A stretch of 36,485 nucleotides of DNA. Origin: Myxococcota bacterium. Its GTDB lineage: Bacteria; Myxococcota_A; UBA796; UBA2385. Location of the stretch: assembly GCA_023150805.1 (NCBI GenBank), contig JAKLKF010000077.1, forward strand, positions 1 through 36,485. The letters run 5' to 3'. Of the stretch, positions 1 to 8,798 are shown in pieces. The notes beneath the pieces were generated by a model. It was given only the letters and a program-made list of their open reading frames with translations. It had not been told where the DNA came from and searched no databases. The position numbers and the translations under genes were made by a program. Numbering within the stretch: position 1 is the stretch's first letter; each line of letters begins with the position of its first letter.

Positions 1-294
1 GTGGGTGGACCGTCCCGGCCCCTGCGCGGCCGGACCCTGGCGCGGCGCGGCGTGTCCACGAGCGCCGCCGCGGGCCTGGCTGCTGGCCTTGGCGCCACCC
101 TGGCGACCGCCACCGCGGCGCTCGGCCCGGGCGTCGGCCTGGGGGGCCTGGTCGGCGGAGGGGGTCAGCTCGACGGAGGAGGAGGCGTCGTCGAGGGCGG
201 GAGCCTCTTCGTCCCCCAGCTCGGCGGCGAAGGCGGGCAGCCCGGCGAGGGCGAGGAGCGCCGAGGCGGCGAAGGGCAGCACGTTGCGGGTCAT
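1..294 (-). CDS. secreted protein, N-terminal part (cut by left edge)
   Basis: Only the first 98 codons are visible; the frame is open to the window edge. The ATG at 294 is preceded by a strong Shine-Dalgarno (GGAGG, 4-nt spacer). The N-terminus reads MTRNVLPFAASALLALAG followed by LPAFA-A, a good type I signal peptide with cleavage near residue 23. The next ~25 residues are acidic and Ala/Ser-rich, and then the sequence turns Gly/Arg/Gln-rich and low in complexity. I recognise no domain. It follows the DUF4340 gene in the same direction with a 156-nt gap, so it may be the next gene of that operon or a separate unit. Function unknown. Confidence 0.6.
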   Translation of the reverse strand, partial: MTRNVLPFAASALLALAGLPAFAAELGDEEAPALDDASSSVELTPSADQAPQADARAERRGGGRQGGAKASSQARGGARGHAAPRQGPAAQGPGRSTH

Positions 295-450
295 GGGGCC
301 TCCTTCCAGGCGGGGGGCGGCGACATGGCCGACCCTCTGCGCGCCCCTCCGACGCACCCTCGCCCCCGTCCATTCGGCGCGGGCGGGCCGCGGACCCCAC
401 AAAGCGCGAGGACATCGACCAGCAGGCGATCCTCACGCGACGGGCCGGCC

Positions 451-1806
451 TCAGCCCCGGCGGAAGGCCCCGAGGATGCGCTGGACGGTCGCCTCGGCGA
501 GCACCATCACGGCGCCCTGGCCCCGGACCCGCGCGAAGCGCGCCGGCTGGCCGTCGCGCCCCGTCGTCGGCCCGCCCAGCTCCAGCGCGTGGCTGGTGCC
601 GTCGATCATCACGATGGTCACGACGGCGGAGGGCCGGTCCAGGCCGGCCGCGCCGGGCGCGACGCCGTCGGCCACGGCGTCTCCTCGCAGCGACACCAGC
701 GCGCGGGCGGCGAACAGCACCCGCTCGATGTCCAGCTCCGCGCCCGGCGGGTCGACCACGACCCACCGCCCCTCGCCGCCGACCTGGCGGAGCAGGAAGC
801 GCCGACCGTCCTGCTCGAGCAGCAGGGCGTCGACGTCTCCGCCCTCCAGGGCGAGCATGGTGCGGTCGCGCGTGCCGTCCCGATCCGTGAGCAGCGCGAG
901 CACGTCGCGGCGAGGCACCCGGTACACCACGTCGTCGCCGTCGACCTTCAGGAAGGCGGCCTGCGCGTGCGCGCGGCTCCCCAGCCGCAGCACGCGGCGG
1001 GTGCCGTCGTACAGCGCCAGGGTGGCCGTGACGAGCGGGGGCTCGAAGCCGCCGTCGAAGTCGCCCGCCAGCACCTCGTCGGCGCGCAGCGCCCCCAGGC
1101 GGCCGACCAGGGCGTTCACGCCCGCCTGGTCCACCGGCCACGGCGCCGGCGGGTCCAGGGCCCAGGGCCCCGGCCCCTGCAGCGACGCGCCGCCCTCCCG
1201 CACCAGCACGACGGGCTCGGCACCCGGGCGCTCCAGGGTCACGCTCCCCACCTGCTCGGCGTCCAGGCCCACCGGGACCCGGTTCCGCCAGCGGCTGACC
1301 TCGACCGGGAAGCGGTCGCGGCCGCCCACCCGCGCGCGGTAGATCGCGTCGTCGCCGCTCAGCCGCACGAAGCTGCTGCCGCCGGGGGCGTCCAGCCCCA
1401 CCGTCAAGGACACGGCGGGCTGCTCGCCCCCCGCCCACAGCTCGACCACCACGCCCTTGCCGGGCTCCAACCCGTAGGCGTCCAGGTTGCCCTGGTCCAC
1501 GCGGACGTCGGCCACCACCTGCCGCTGGAAGCCGGAGAGCAGCGTGTCCACCATCTGCTGGTCGGCGCGGGCCTCGACCGGCGCCAGCAGGCGCCAGGTG
1601 CGCTGCCCGCCCGCGTCCTCGCCGGGCACCAGCACGATCTTCTCCACCGAGTCGGAGAGCTCGATGCGCGTGGCCTGGTCCGCGGGCACCGCGGGGAGCG
1701 CCGGCGCGGCGTCGGGATCCACCCGTGGCGCCAGGTCGAGCAGGTTCAGGGCGAGCAGGACCAGGGCCGCCACCAGCAACAGCCAGGTCCGCGGCGTGGG
1801 CCTCAT
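451..1806 (-). CDS. DUF4340 domain-containing protein
   Basis: 451 residues. It starts with a short basic stretch and one membrane segment (WLLLVAALVLLALNLLDLAP), then a long extracytoplasmic part of repeated beta-rich units (for example ADQQMVDTLLSGFQRQVVAD and PVDQAGVNALVGRLGALRAD), the pattern of DUF4340. This family is usually encoded directly after GldF/GldG-type ABC export genes, as here. Its ATG overlaps the gldG-like stop as ATGA, which implies translational coupling. The start is supported by that overlap and by the membrane anchor beginning at once. Inference: a periplasm-facing partner of the GldFG complex; the substrate is unknown. Confidence 0.85.
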   Translation of the reverse strand: MRPTPRTWLLLVAALVLLALNLLDLAPRVDPDAAPALPAVPADQATRIELSDSVEKIVLVPGEDAGGQRTWRLLAPVEARADQQMVDTLLSGFQRQVVADVRVDQGNLDAYGLEPGKGVVVELWAGGEQPAVSLTVGLDAPGGSSFVRLSGDDAIYRARVGGRDRFPVEVSRWRNRVPVGLDAEQVGSVTLERPGAEPVVLVREGGASLQGPGPWALDPPAPWPVDQAGVNALVGRLGALRADEVLAGDFDGGFEPPLVTATLALYDGTRRVLRLGSRAHAQAAFLKVDGDDVVYRVPRRDVLALLTDRDGTRDRTMLALEGGDVDALLLEQDGRRFLLRQVGGEGRWVVVDPPGAELDIERVLFAARALVSLRGDAVADGVAPGAAGLDRPSAVVTIVMIDGTSHALELGGPTTGRDGQPARFARVRGQGAVMVLAEATVQRILGAFRRG

Positions 1807-3440
1807 GGGGCCGCCCCGTCGTCGGTCGTCGCCGCCTGCCCCTGCTGCCGGTAGCCGCCCGTCCGCCGGCGCAGCGCCCACCGCAGCAGGCCCAGCAGCA
1901 GCAGCGGCGCGACGCCTCCCGCCAGGTTGGCCAGCTTGATCCGGCTGGCCCGTGCCGGGTCGACCGGCTCCAGCGCCGGCAGCTCCAGCGACTTCGAGCG
2001 GATCGCGATGAGGGCCGCGTCCTCCACCATCCAGTCGACCAGGTTGAGGACGAAGCGCGGCTGGTTCACGACGAAGTCGGCCGACCCCGCCACGACGAGC
2101 TGGGTCGGCGCGCCGGCCCGCATCGGCGCCGCCTCGACCGGGTCGGCCTGGGTCGGCGGCAGCTCGGGGTCGGGTGGTGGCGCCTGCTGGTCGGCGAAGG
2201 CCGAGGAGAAGCTGCCCTCGAGGGCCACCAGCAAGGGCCAGCTCCCCTTCTCCTCGCTGGAGAGCTGCGCCCGGAAGGCCTCGGGCGCGATCGTCCGCAG
2301 CCCCGCGAGGCGCCCGGCCTCGGGGTGGGTGCGGGCCAGCACGGTCGCGCGCACCTCGGGCGGCAACGGCTCCTCCACCTCCAGCGAGCTGGCGAAGGGG
2401 AAGAGCATGGCGTCGAGGTCCTTGACCACCAGGTTGTCGCGGTCGAGCTCGGTGGCCTTGGGGATCAGGGGCGAGTTCACCGGCACCTGGACGACCTGCT
2501 GGCCCTGGCGCACCGGCAGGTTCATCATCCCGTTGCGCACGCGGTCGATGACCACGTCGCGCCGCACGGTGACCCCGTAGCCCTCCAGCAGCCCCTCCAT
2601 CCCGTGGAAGACGCGCAGCGGCCGCATCGCGCGCAGGTCCGGCGACATGTTCGCCAGGAACACCGCGAGCGCGCCGCCCCGCATCAGGAACTGGTCCACC
2701 TGGTAGAGCGCGCGCGCCGACAGCGGCCGCTGCGGCCCGACGATCAGCAGCGCGTCGACGTCCTCGGGCACTGCCCCGGCCCCGCCCAGCGGCACCGTGC
2801 GGACGTCGTACCGCTCGACCAGCCCGTTGCGGATCGCCAGCAGCGGCCCCCGCTCGGCCGCCAGGTCGGGCTCGCCGTGGCCCGTGGCCCAGCCGACCGT
2901 GCGGCGCTCCTCGTCGGTGATCAGCGACCGGATCGCCCGGGCCAGGTCGTACTCCAGCGTCGCCGTCTGCGTGATCGCGGGCAGCACCTCCTGCTTCTCG
3001 CCGTAGACCAGCGCCACGCCCATGTAGACGCGCTTGAGCTCCTTCACCGTGGCGCTGTCGTAGCGGTACTGGATCGGCGTGATGCCGAACCGGCGCGCCT
3101 CCTCCTCGAGCTCGGGCACCCCGGTCGGGTCGTCGACCCGCACCCGCAGCATCCCGCCGCTGTAGGCCGCCAGCTCCTCGAGCATGTCGACCACGAGCTG
3201 CTCGTGGTTGTTGTAGGGCGCCTGCAGGCCGTCGGTGAAGAAGACCCGCGCGGTCAGCGGCCGCTCGAGGCGGGTCACCAGGCTCCGGCTGGCCATGTCC
3301 AGGCTGTAGAGCTTGTCGGCCGTCAGGTCCAGGCGCGTGAAGTGCCGGGAGGCCCAGGTGTTCGCCAGGACCACCACCACGACCACGAGGACCATCTGGG
3401 CCCACGCGTCCGCCAGCAGGTTGCGCCGCGGATCGAGCAT
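1803..3440 (-). CDS. GldG-like ABC-type auxiliary protein
   Basis: 545 residues. An N-terminal membrane helix (AQMVLVVVVVVLANTWAS) is followed by RLDLTADKLYSLDMASRSL, the hallmark opening of GldG/ABC_transp_aux proteins (residues ~30-50). A long extracytoplasmic domain with Rossmann-like segments follows (DALLIVGPQRPLSARALYQV, FLMRGGALAVFLAN), and a C-terminal helix (AGGVAPLLLLGLLRWALRRR) closes the protein. It has the usual GldG size and topology. It starts 3 nt after the GldF-like gene ends and overlaps the DUF4340 gene by 4 nt, so the three form one operon. GldG works with the GldF permease and an ATPase; the role here (motility, secretion or envelope export) is not shown by the sequence. 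Confidence 0.88.
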   Translation of the reverse strand: MLDPRRNLLADAWAQMVLVVVVVVLANTWASRHFTRLDLTADKLYSLDMASRSLVTRLERPLTARVFFTDGLQAPYNNHEQLVVDMLEELAAYSGGMLRVRVDDPTGVPELEEEARRFGITPIQYRYDSATVKELKRVYMGVALVYGEKQEVLPAITQTATLEYDLARAIRSLITDEERRTVGWATGHGEPDLAAERGPLLAIRNGLVERYDVRTVPLGGAGAVPEDVDALLIVGPQRPLSARALYQVDQFLMRGGALAVFLANMSPDLRAMRPLRVFHGMEGLLEGYGVTVRRDVVIDRVRNGMMNLPVRQGQQVVQVPVNSPLIPKATELDRDNLVVKDLDAMLFPFASSLEVEEPLPPEVRATVLARTHPEAGRLAGLRTIAPEAFRAQLSSEEKGSWPLLVALEGSFSSAFADQQAPPPDPELPPTQADPVEAAPMRAGAPTQLVVAGSADFVVNQPRFVLNLVDWMVEDAALIAIRSKSLELPALEPVDPARASRIKLANLAGGVAPLLLLGLLRWALRRRTGGYRQQGQAATTDDGAAP

Positions 3441-3442
3441 GG

Positions 3443-4225
3443 TCAGGCCAGCCGGCGGCGCTGGAGCGCGAAGACGGCGAGGTGCAGGAAGAGGCCCACC
3501 ACCCCCCCGTGGAAGACCAGGCTGCGGCTGTCGACGATGCCGCGCGAGAGGTCGCTGAAGTGCCACTCGAAGGACAGGTACTGCACCAGCGGCAGCAGGG
3601 TCGGCGGCACCTGGCCGAGCGCGAAGCCCGAGGCGTAGGGGACCAGGCAGACGACCAGCGCCACCAGGAAGGCGACGACCTGGTTGCCGGTCAAGGCGCT
3701 GGCGGCGGTGCCGATGGCCGTGAAGGCCGCGCCCAGCAGGAACAGGCCCAGGTAGCCCCCCAGCACCGGGCCCCAGTCCAGGTCGCCCAGCATCGACAGG
3801 GTGATCGGGTAGGTCAGCGTCAAGCCCAGCGCCACCGACATCAGGCCCAGCGCCGCCAGGTACTTGCCGAGCACCATCTGCCCCTCGGTCACCGGCATCG
3901 TCGCCAGCAGCTCCAGGCTGCCCGAGCGCCGCTCCTCGGAGAACAGGCGCATCGTCACGGCCGGGATGAGCAGCAGGTAGAAGACCGCGCACCAGAAGAA
4001 GACCGTGCGCATGGTCGCGACGCCCGACGCCAGCAGGTCCTGGAACCACAGGGAGAAGCCGCCGACCAGCACCAGGAAGGCGGGCACGACCACGTAGGCC
4101 AGCGGGCTGTCGAAGTAGCTGGCCAGCTCGCGGCGGGAGATGGCGAGCACGGTGCGGGCGGGCGAGGGGCGCAGGAGGGGCCTCGGCGATGGTCGTGGGC
4201 GGCCGTCGTCGGCCGCCGGCTTCAC
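3443..4225 (-). CDS. ABC-2 type permease, GldF-like
   Basis: 260 residues. After a basic, Pro/Arg-rich N-terminus (~25 residues) comes VLAISRRELASYFDSPLAYVV, the typical opening of GldF/NosY-type permeases. About six membrane helices follow, with the conserved cytosolic segment RLFSEERRSGSLELLATMPV between the second and third. The ATG-less start is a GTG at 4225; an internal GTG just before LAISRRE is an alternative and would give the usual family N-terminus. It is the first gene of the minus-strand operon. The expected ATP-binding subunit is not upstream, where the divergent sulfotransferase-like operon begins, nor elsewhere in the window. Confidence 0.85.
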   Translation of the reverse strand: MKPAADDGRPRPSPRPLLRPSPARTVLAISRRELASYFDSPLAYVVVPAFLVLVGGFSLWFQDLLASGVATMRTVFFWCAVFYLLLIPAVTMRLFSEERRSGSLELLATMPVTEGQMVLGKYLAALGLMSVALGLTLTYPITLSMLGDLDWGPVLGGYLGLFLLGAAFTAIGTAASALTGNQVVAFLVALVVCLVPYASGFALGQVPPTLLPLVQYLSFEWHFSDLSRGIVDSRSLVFHGGVVGLFLHLAVFALQRRRLA

Positions 4226-4389
4226 GGAGTAGCCGATGGGCTGCGGAGATCAAGCCCCCCCACCCCGCCCCTGCGCCCGTCGGGGTGACGCCGTGCTACG
4301 GGGAGGCCGCTGCCCGGGTCTCGGTGCGCCTTCCGGCTGACAGTCGGAGGCGGCGATGCCACCATGGGGCCAGCCCCGGAGCCTGCCCC

Positions 4390-5844
4390 ATGCCCTTCGC
4401 CGTCCCGACGCTGCTGTCCCTGGCCCTGCTGGCCTGCGGACCGGACGAACCCGCGGGCGGCGACGGCGGCGGCGGGGATGGCGGGTCCCAGGACGGTGGG
4501 GCGGCAGACGGAGGCGGCCAACCGGACGACGACGGCGTGCGGATCATCGACGCGACCGCCAGCCTGGGGGAGACCTTCCAGAGCTTCGTCACCGTCTCCT
4601 GGACGCAGGAGGGCACGGCCACCACCTGGGTGGAGCTGAGCTACGACGACGACGTGCTCCTCACCCCGCCGCGGCTCACCCAGCCGGGCGCCAACCAGCA
4701 GCTCGTGCTCGGCCTGCCCTACAGCGAGCCGGTCGACTGGCGCCTGAAGTACGACGTCGACGGCGACCTCGCCACGACCGACGACCTCGTCACCGCCGGC
4801 GCCGGCGAGATCATCACCGGCAGCCTGCCCGAGGGCCTGCCGACCCCCGCGCTGCTGCAGGCCGACCCCGACCGCTGGGAGCCCACGGGCACCTACCTGC
4901 TGGGCAGCATGAACCAGGACGGGGGAGGCTGGACCGGCGGGACCTACTGGAAGTTCATCGTCGACCGGGCGGGCCGGGTGGTGTGGGCCCACAAGACGCC
5001 CGACCAGCACTGGAGCATCTACCTGCGAGTCGCACAGAGCGGCGACCACCTGCTGTGGGACGAGGCCACCTACTGGTCGGACTGGGACGGCGGCCTGGGC
5101 AGCACCGTGCACCGCTGGTACCTCGACGGCACCGAGATCGAGGAGATCGCGACCCCCGGCCTGCACCACGCCTTCACCGAGCTGCCCGACGGCACCCTGG
5201 TGTGGGGCGCGGCCGAGGACGCCTCGGAGCGGCTGGTCAAGCGGGAGTCGGGCAGCGACCAGGTGCAGACCATCTGGGACTGTGGCGACTTCCACGCCCA
5301 GGCCGGCAGCCGGGACTCCTGCCAGAGCAACACGCTCTACCACCACGCGGAGACCGACACCTTCCTGTACAGCTTCTACACGACCGACACCATCGTCGAG
5401 ATCGACCACGCCACCGGGCAGAGCCTGTGGTGGGCGGGGGGCGTGCCGGGCGGCTACGCCTTCGACCCGCCCGAGAGCCAGTGGTCCTGGCAGCACGGCG
5501 CCAACTACCTGGACGATGGGCACCTGCTGACCAGCACCGAGGACACCCACTTCGGGCCGGCCGACCACACGGTCGCGCGGGAGTACCAGGTCGACCACGA
5601 GTCCGGCGCGCTGGTCGAGGTCTGGTCCTTCGGCGACGGCTTCGACACCTACGCCAGCACCGCCGGCGAGGCGCACCGCCTGCCCGGCGGGAACACGCTG
5701 CACAACTACGGAAGCCACGGCAGCCTCAAGGAGGTCACACCCGACGGGGACGTCGTGTGGGAGCTGTCCTGGGGCGGCGACCGCCTGCTGGGCCGCACCG
5801 TCTTCCTCGAAGACCTCTACACCTTCCTTCCCCCCACGGAGTGA
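4390..5844 (+). CDS. arylsulfotransferase-like lipoprotein (paralogue 1)
   Basis: 484 residues. Signal peptide MPFAVPTLLSLALLAC with the lipobox Cys at 16, then a Gly/Asp-rich linker to ~residue 45. The rest resembles the arylsulfotransferase (ASST) propeller fold: an N-terminal beta-sandwich (SFVTVSWTQEGTATTWVEL), then repeated blades such as GLHHAFTELPDGTLVW, DTIVEIDHATGQSLWW, QHGANYLDDGHLLTSTED and LKEVTPDGDVVWEL. Conserved His lie in the HHAF and QHGAN blades. The ATG has GGAG 8 nt upstream; the longer open frame upstream has no signal peptide. Family members move sulfuryl groups between phenols; the real substrate here is unknown and a structural or binding role is possible. First gene of a five-gene operon and one of three paralogues. 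Confidence 0.78.
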   Translation: MPFAVPTLLSLALLACGPDEPAGGDGGGGDGGSQDGGAADGGGQPDDDGVRIIDATASLGETFQSFVTVSWTQEGTATTWVELSYDDDVLLTPPRLTQPGANQQLVLGLPYSEPVDWRLKYDVDGDLATTDDLVTAGAGEIITGSLPEGLPTPALLQADPDRWEPTGTYLLGSMNQDGGGWTGGTYWKFIVDRAGRVVWAHKTPDQHWSIYLRVAQSGDHLLWDEATYWSDWDGGLGSTVHRWYLDGTEIEEIATPGLHHAFTELPDGTLVWGAAEDASERLVKRESGSDQVQTIWDCGDFHAQAGSRDSCQSNTLYHHAETDTFLYSFYTTDTIVEIDHATGQSLWWAGGVPGGYAFDPPESQWSWQHGANYLDDGHLLTSTEDTHFGPADHTVAREYQVDHESGALVEVWSFGDGFDTYASTAGEAHRLPGGNTLHNYGSHGSLKEVTPDGDVVWELSWGGDRLLGRTVFLEDLYTFLPPTE

Positions 5845-5846
5845 AC

Positions 5847-6515
5847 ATGCACATCCTGGTCCTCTCGCTCGCCTCCTTCCTCTTCGCCTGTGGAGACAAG
5901 GACGGAGACGACACCGGCACGCCGGGCACCGACGGCGGCGCCACCGACGGCGGGTCCGCGGACGGCGGCGGCGGCGACGGCGGCGGCGACGGCGGCGGCG
6001 ACGGCGGCACCGATGGCGGCGGGACCGGCGACGGCGGCGGGACCGGCGACGGCGGCGGCGACGGGGGCACCGACGAGCTGCTGGGCCTGCTCGAGTTCAC
6101 CGGCGAGGCGACGGTGCTCGGCAGCTACGACGGCAGCGAGTCGCTGGTCTTCACCTCCGACGAGGGGGACGGCGAGGTGATCTGCAAGTTCACCTATGCG
6201 CTGGAGGGCGCCACCGTGCGCGACGACTGCGCCGAGTGCGACTGGGCCTATGACGTCACCGTGGGCGCCGTGTCGGTCGAGGTCGACACGGACGGTGCCT
6301 GCACGTCCATCGGCTGGGACGAGGCGGCCCGCACCGCGCTGACCGGCACGATCCGGGGCTACGGCTACATCGCCGAGTACTTCGGCCACGCGCCGGTGCT
6401 GATGTCCTTCACCAAGGGGAGCTGGGAGCCGGTCACCTTCGCGGCCTACGAGCCGGGCACCGGTGCCTTCTCCTACTCCTGGGAAGTCGACGTCATCCCC
6501 TACACGCTTCCCTGA
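5847..6515 (+). CDS. Gly/Asp-rich lipoprotein of unknown family
   Basis: 222 residues. Signal MHILVLSLASFLFAC with lipobox Cys 15, followed by an unusually long linker (residues ~16-75) built from Asp-Gly-Gly and Thr-Asp-Gly-Gly units. The folded part (~75-222) is acidic, with GLLEFTGEATVLGSYDGSES and a CKFTYALEGATVRDDCAECD segment whose three cysteines (plus one at DGACTS) could form disulfides. I do not recognise the domain. The start lies 2 nt after the previous stop and its Shine-Dalgarno (GGAG) overlaps that stop, so it is translated as part of the operon. Probably outer-membrane or surface anchored. Confidence 0.72.
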   Translation: MHILVLSLASFLFACGDKDGDDTGTPGTDGGATDGGSADGGGGDGGGDGGGDGGTDGGGTGDGGGTGDGGGDGGTDELLGLLEFTGEATVLGSYDGSESLVFTSDEGDGEVICKFTYALEGATVRDDCAECDWAYDVTVGAVSVEVDTDGACTSIGWDEAARTALTGTIRGYGYIAEYFGHAPVLMSFTKGSWEPVTFAAYEPGTGAFSYSWEVDVIPYTLP

Positions 6516-6544
6516 ACACACACCACGGATCCGGAGGAGACCTC

Positions 6545-7498
6545 ATGCACATCACCATGCTCGGCCTGGCCATGTCGGCCGGCCCCCTGGGCTGTGGCGA
6601 CAAGGGCGACGACTCGGGCGGCGTCGACGCCAACATCGTCCTGACCGACGCCCACAACTTCTCCTACACCGGCGAGGTGACGGTCCCCTCGATCGTCACC
6701 GCCAGCGGGCAGGACCTGACGATCTGCTGGGACCAGATCACCCAGGACATCCAGTGCCACGACATCGACCCGCTGGCGGACCTGGACAACATCGGCCTGG
6801 CGCGCTTCCCCCACAAGACCCAGGCCGAGGTCGAGACCGGGCTGGAGCTCAACAGCCTGCTGCAGGCGGACATCGACGGCTACGTCGAGTGGAACACCGA
6901 CCACGAGTCGGGCTGCGTGCAGCTCTCGGCGTTCAGCTTCTTCGGCACGCCCATCGACGTGCCCAGCCAGTACGTCGACGACGGCAGCACCTACATGCTG
7001 ATGCTGACCGAGGGCCTGGAGCCCGGCGTCGGCGCGCGGATCATCACCTTCCTGGAGCCGCAGGCCGAGAGCGACGTCACCGACGTCACCGTGCCCGACT
7101 CCTGCGGGATCCTGGACTTCACCGCCACCCTGGAGGATCTGACGCCCCTGGAGGTCCCCGCCTCGGGCCCCTTCGTCGTCGACTGGTCGGCGCTGACCCA
7201 GGACGGTGTGGGCGCGGACCTGCTGCTCGAGAACATCGACCGGCTGATGGTCGCCTTCTACGAGGGACAGACCCCGACCGACCTGCAGAGCCAGTTCCTG
7301 GACCTGGAGATCATCACCTCGGCCACCTACGAGCTGGAGCTGCCCGGCGGCACCACCGCCGACCTGGCCGACGCGACCGGCGCCTCGGGGGCCTTCCCCG
7401 GCTTCTCGGGTGACGGCACCTGGCTGCTCGCCCTGTTCTGCAGCCGCTGCTACAACCCGGCCCCGGTCTTCCTGACCGTGGTCTCTCCGACCGAGTGA
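6545..7498 (+). CDS. lipoprotein of unknown family
   Basis: 317 residues. Signal MHITMLGLAMSAGPLGC, lipobox Cys 17, then CGDKGDDSGG. Unlike its neighbours it has almost no Gly/Asp linker. The body appears beta-rich and acidic: FSYTGEVTVPSIVTASGQDL with ICWDQITQDIQCHDIDPLAD, a GCVQLSAFSFFGTPIDVP segment, a second domain around DFTATLEDLTPLEVPASGPF, and a C-terminal ALFCSRCYNPAPVFLTVVSP with a CSRC pair. No known catalytic motif is visible. A clear Shine-Dalgarno (GGAGGAG) lies 6 nt before the ATG. Its place between sulfotransferase-like genes suggests a shared surface function, but that is inference only. Confidence 0.72.
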   Translation: MHITMLGLAMSAGPLGCGDKGDDSGGVDANIVLTDAHNFSYTGEVTVPSIVTASGQDLTICWDQITQDIQCHDIDPLADLDNIGLARFPHKTQAEVETGLELNSLLQADIDGYVEWNTDHESGCVQLSAFSFFGTPIDVPSQYVDDGSTYMLMLTEGLEPGVGARIITFLEPQAESDVTDVTVPDSCGILDFTATLEDLTPLEVPASGPFVVDWSALTQDGVGADLLLENIDRLMVAFYEGQTPTDLQSQFLDLEIITSATYELELPGGTTADLADATGASGAFPGFSGDGTWLLALFCSRCYNPAPVFLTVVSPTE

Positions 7499-7505
7499 GG
7501 CCCTG

Positions 7506-8795
7506 ATGCCCGGACTGCTCCTGCTCGTGCTGGCCTGCGGCGACAAGGACGGCGGCGTCGAGATCGGCGCCGCCGAGGTCACCCTGAGCGAGACCATCGG
7601 CACGGTCGCCACCGTCACCTTCACCACCAGCGAAGACGTGGCTGCCCGGGTCGTCTACGAGACGGCGGACCAGTCCTTCGAGACGCCGCTGGGCCCGGCG
7701 ACCGCCGACCACGAGATCGTGCTGCTGGGGCTGCCCGCCAACACCGAGGTGCAGTACCAGGTGGTGCTGGAGGACGGCACCACCAACGAGCCGGCCGGCT
7801 TCACCACCGGCAACCTGCCCTCGGGCCTGCCCGCCACCCTGGTCGAGGGCGAGGGGCACGATCGCTGGATGATGACCACGCTCATCGGCGCGACCACCGG
7901 GCCGGTGCTGATCTCGCCCCAGGGCAAGATCACCTGGGCCTGGGTGGACGGGCGTGGGCTGGACGTCTACCGGGCCCGCCCCCTGCGCGACGGCAGCGGC
8001 GTCATCTACAACGCCGCCAGCGTCTCGGGCGACCCGGCCGACAACAGCGTCCTGGTCAAGGTGTCCTGGGACGGCAGCGCCGAGGAGACGATCACCGTGC
8101 CCTTGCTGGCGCACGACTTCGTCGAGCTGTCCGACGGCACCATCACCGCCATCGTCGTCGAGTACGGCGAGGGGCCCGAGGGGGAGATCCGCGGCGACAG
8201 CCTGGTCGAGATCGCGCCCGACGGCACCCAGACCCAGGTGTGGAGCACCTGGGACTGCTTCGACCCGGCGGTCACCCCGGGCGACGAGCCCGAGATCGGC
8301 TGGACCTTCGTCAACGCCCTGGACCTGGATCCCGACGAGAGCGCCTACTACGTCAGCGTCCGGAACTTCAGCAGCATCGTGAAGATCGACCGGGCCACGG
8401 GCGCCTGCGAGTGGGTGATCGGCGGGCAGGCGGCGACCATCGAGATCGAGGGCGACGAGTTCCAGCACGAGCACCAGTTCGAGCTGAACGGCGACCGGCT
8501 GCTGGTCTTCGACAACGCCGGGCTGGCCTTCAACAAGAGCCGCGCCATCGAGTACCAGGTCGACTGGGGCGCGGGCGTGGCCACCGAGATCTGGAAGTAC
8601 GAGCCGGACCCCTCGCTGAACAGCTTCGTGCTGGGTGACGTCGCCCGGCTGGACGACGGCGACACCTTCATCACCTGGTCGGTGGCCGGCCAGCTCGACC
8701 GGGTGAGCCCCGACGGCGTGAGCTCGTGGAGGCTCAACACCGAGCTGGGCTACGCCTTCGGCTTCATGACCCTCCCCGCTGGTCTGTACGAGTAG
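7506..8795 (+). CDS. arylsulfotransferase-like lipoprotein (paralogue 2)
   Basis: 429 residues. The signal is very short, MPGLLLLVLAC, with lipobox Cys 11 and no basic residue before the hydrophobic core. The body is the clearest ASST-like sequence of the three: HDFVELSDGTITAIVVEYG, NALDLDPDESAYYVSVRN, IVKIDRATGACEWVIGGQ, EFQHEHQFELNGDRLLVFDN and KSRAIEYQVDWGAGVATEIW, in the family order. The QHEHQF and DN...SRA-EY motifs are typical of the Arylsulfotran_2 group. It starts 7 nt after the previous stop. Family knowledge suggests sulfuryl transfer; the substrate is unknown. Confidence 0.82.
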   Translation: MPGLLLLVLACGDKDGGVEIGAAEVTLSETIGTVATVTFTTSEDVAARVVYETADQSFETPLGPATADHEIVLLGLPANTEVQYQVVLEDGTTNEPAGFTTGNLPSGLPATLVEGEGHDRWMMTTLIGATTGPVLISPQGKITWAWVDGRGLDVYRARPLRDGSGVIYNAASVSGDPADNSVLVKVSWDGSAEETITVPLLAHDFVELSDGTITAIVVEYGEGPEGEIRGDSLVEIAPDGTQTQVWSTWDCFDPAVTPGDEPEIGWTFVNALDLDPDESAYYVSVRNFSSIVKIDRATGACEWVIGGQAATIEIEGDEFQHEHQFELNGDRLLVFDNAGLAFNKSRAIEYQVDWGAGVATEIWKYEPDPSLNSFVLGDVARLDDGDTFITWSVAGQLDRVSPDGVSSWRLNTELGYAFGFMTLPAGLYE

Positions 8796-8798
8796 CCC

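Noticed and set aside
5929..6075. GGCGGCGAC repeats as a possible repeat array or CRISPR
   Set aside because: No spacers; it is coding low-complexity linker sequence (Asp-Gly-Gly).
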